Positions 6,488 through 8,074 of a stretch of DNA of 8,074 nt are shown here, in pieces. The position numbers and the translations under genes are program-made. The DNA comes from an uncultured Bacillota bacterium. GTDB lineage: Bacteria > Bacillota > JAAYKD01. The stretch's first letter is position 1; every line of letters begins with the position of its first letter. Location: the NCBI GenBank assembly GCA_937897315.1, contig CALCNS010000212.1, positions 1 to 8,074 on the forward strand. Direction: 5' to 3'. The notes under the pieces are model-generated. The model worked only from the letters and a program-made list of their open reading frames with translations. It made no database searches and was not told the origin of the DNA.

Positions 6488-8074
6488 TTATTCCGTTCGG
6501 AGAGCAACGACGGGGTCTTTTTTCGCAGCAATCCGAGCCGGAATCATACCGCCAATGAGAGTGAGTATGACGCTAATCACAATGAGTATCACAGCATGCA
6601 GCGGGTTCAAGGAAGCACTCATATCGGTAGAACCCAACATGCGGTGAATGATGGCATTGCCTGGTAATAGGATCAAGTAGGTGATGGCTATTCCTAACCC
6701 GCCGGAGATGAGACCTACAATAAAAGTTTCGGCATTGAATACCTGAGTGATGTTCGCCTTCGATGCACCAATCGCCCGCAAGATACCAATTTCTTTGGTG
6801 CGTTCCAAAACCGAGATATAAGTGATGATCCCAATCATAATACAAGATACCACTAAGGATACGGCTACGAAAGCGATGAGCACATACGAGATGACATCGA
6901 TGATGGAGGTAACCGAGGACATTAACAGTGCGACATAATCGGTATATGTGATGCGATCTTTTTCATCCACACTCTCATTATACTTTGTAATACTCATCGA
7001 AATGGCATCTTTGCTTTCAAAACTATCGGCATAAATGCTAATGGAAGATGGAGCATCAAAACTCACATGACCAAAATCGGTCAGATTCTTCTTCAAACTC
7101 CCGCCGGCTAATGTGGAATCATATACTCTCAGCAATACCTCATCTGCTGGATTCAACATATAGCGGTCAAGTGCTGCGGCCATGGCGGCTTCTCCGCGTA
7201 CAGGCATATTTAGGCTCATATTGGGTGTAGAAGTGCTTGGAGGAGTGGTACCTGGTGTCACTGCTCCGAAGCGGAGTAACGCAGTGTATAATCCGGCTTT
7301 CTCCGATATCGTCATGGCTTCAATGTATCGTTTGGTATCGTTTAATTTGGCTTCCTCATCGGCCGGGGTAAATTGCATGCCATTGAGGACGTTCACATCA
7401 GGAGTGTTTAGTTGAGCTTTTACAATGGGTGTTTGATTGTTCCAATCTATGAGGTACTGAGTTAAAGCATTCGTATATGCCAAAGGAGATTGCAAATGCG
7501 TGTAATCCGCCTGTGGTAGAGGTCGAATGACACCGACGATGTGAACTTCGAGGGCTTCTTTCAATAGAGATTCCGTTTGGAAATCATCATCTCCAATATA
7601 TACAAAAGTACCATTGTCTTGACTTTCATAAAACATACCGGGTGGAAGCAAATAAAACGTATGTTTCATCAAATCGGCATAATCCCAAGAATAGTCTGGT
7701 AAAACTAGGTCTTCTTTTGCTTCCAGCTTTCGTTGGATTTCACGGTATTCCTGAGCAGGTAAAAATCCTAATTCATATAACATCGTTGCCGAAATGGTGT
7801 GATCTTCCTCAAGAACGAGTACGAGCTCATCAAAGGCTTTGGGCCACGAACCATACAATAAGTCGTAATTATCAGTAATCACTGGGCTAACAAGCTCACC
7901 ATTGCTACCGGATAACAGCTCCTCAAAAGCGGTTTTATTCGTCGATGAAGAAGACATTGCACCGCCACCAAAGGGTAAACTACTACTGATTGTAGAACCA
8001 CTAGATGAGCTTGACTCATATTGAATCCGTTCTTGGTTTAGGTCGTAAGCATATACACGAAAACGCACATCATA
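6488..8074 (-). CDS. ABC transporter permease, FtsX/MacB type (C-terminal part, 5' end outside the window)
   Basis: The reading frame is open to the window edge (codons TAT GAT GTG...), so the GTG at 8068 is not a credible start; the first TM helix and any fused ATPase domain lie outside. Numbering from that GTG, residues ~1-385 are a large extracytoplasmic domain with a Ser-rich stretch (~18-43) and a Pro/Thr-rich linker (APTS-like, ~270-285). Residues ~389-421 are the first visible TM helix, followed by the diagnostic ERTKEIGILRAIGAS (422-436). Two further TM helices span ~449-470 and ~490-512, and the protein ends KKDPVVALRTE. This is the classic FtsX/MacB C-terminal permease domain (PF02687-like). 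Such permeases work with an ABC ATPase in export, peptide or lipoprotein handling, or mechanotransmission, so no substrate is assigned. The size of the extracytoplasmic part fits the long ATPase-permease fusions common in Bacillota, but the fusion is not seen. Confidence 0.9.
   Translation of the reverse strand, partial: YDVRFRVYAYDLNQERIQYESSSSSGSTISSSLPFGGGAMSSSSTNKTAFEELLSGSNGELVSPVITDNYDLLYGSWPKAFDELVLVLEEDHTISATMLYELGFLPAQEYREIQRKLEAKEDLVLPDYSWDYADLMKHTFYLLPPGMFYESQDNGTFVYIGDDDFQTESLLKEALEVHIVGVIRPLPQADYTHLQSPLAYTNALTQYLIDWNNQTPIVKAQLNTPDVNVLNGMQFTPADEEAKLNDTKRYIEAMTISEKAGLYTALLRFGAVTPGTTPPSTSTPNMSLNMPVRGEAAMAAALDRYMLNPADEVLLRVYDSTLAGGSLKKNLTDFGHVSFDAPSSISIYADSFESKDAISMSITKYNESVDEKDRITYTDYVALLMSSVTSIIDVISYVLIAFVAVSLVVSCIMIGIITYISVLERTKEIGILRAIGASKANITQVFNAETFIVGLISGGLGIAITYLILLPGNAIIHRMLGSTDMSASLNPLHAVILIVISVILTLIGGMIPARIAAKKDPVVALRTE

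Noticed and set aside
6573..7878. Short open frames overlapping the permease gene
   Set aside because: Shadow frames of a gene with clear TM helices and the ERTKEIGILRAIGAS signature.
1..8074. Possible undescribed multi-gene system (defence, biosynthetic or mobile)
   Set aside because: Genes are separated by terminators and own promoters, point in different directions and belong to ordinary envelope families. No integrase, transposase, CRISPR array, toxin-antitoxin pair or nucleic-acid enzyme is visible.
1..8074. tRNA, rRNA, riboswitch or CRISPR elements
   Set aside because: The few intergenic gaps (22 to 149 bases) are explained by promoters, hairpins and short leaders, and no tRNA-like or repeat-spacer pattern was seen.

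Overview
The window is the end of a draft-assembly contig from a low-to-moderate GC bacterium, most likely Bacillota (Firmicutes). The signs are InlB-type B-repeats and MBG-like modules in a large surface protein, AGGAG/GGAAGG-type ribosome binding sites, sigma-A-like promoters, TTG starts, T-rich intrinsic terminators, and a FtsX/MacB-type ABC permease with a large extracytoplasmic loop. TGG is used for Trp throughout and all five genes stop with TAA, so nothing suggests a recoded UGA. A class or genus cannot be fixed from this window; a lineage near Erysipelotrichia or the free-living relatives of Mollicutes is only a guess.

Layout. Bases 1-46 are not genomic: they are an Illumina TruSeq index adapter joined to the contig. 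Bases 47-3057 (+) hold a 5'-truncated giant secreted/surface protein with InlB-like repeats, an MBG/Ig-like region and a PLAT/LH2-like domain, followed by a strong hairpin. Bases 3174-4304 (+) have their own extended -10 promoter and encode a membrane-anchored Ig-like plus class A beta-lactamase-fold protein. Its stop codon lies in the loop of a terminator facing the convergent gene. Bases 4327-5448 (-) encode a C45-family (penicillin acyltransferase-like) Ntn hydrolase with a TTG start. Bases 5595-6338 (-) encode an exported ferritin-like, DUF2202-type protein. Bases 6488-8074 (-) are the C-terminal part of an ABC transporter permease that runs off the window.

How the genes relate. Three to four of the five products work at or outside the membrane (surface adhesin-like protein, SxxK serine enzyme, exported ferritin-like protein, FtsX-type permease), so this is a cell-envelope neighbourhood. 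Each of the two complete enzyme genes has its own promoter, and strong hairpins separate most units, so the region looks like independent monocistronic genes rather than one operon or a defence/biosynthetic system. I found no convincing undescribed multi-gene system. The points most worth a second look are the adapter-derived false N-terminus, the PLAT domain in an InlB-repeat protein without a visible wall anchor, the SxxK protein lacking an obvious omega-loop Glu, and a TTTATG/CATAAA dyad array upstream of the ferritin-like gene.
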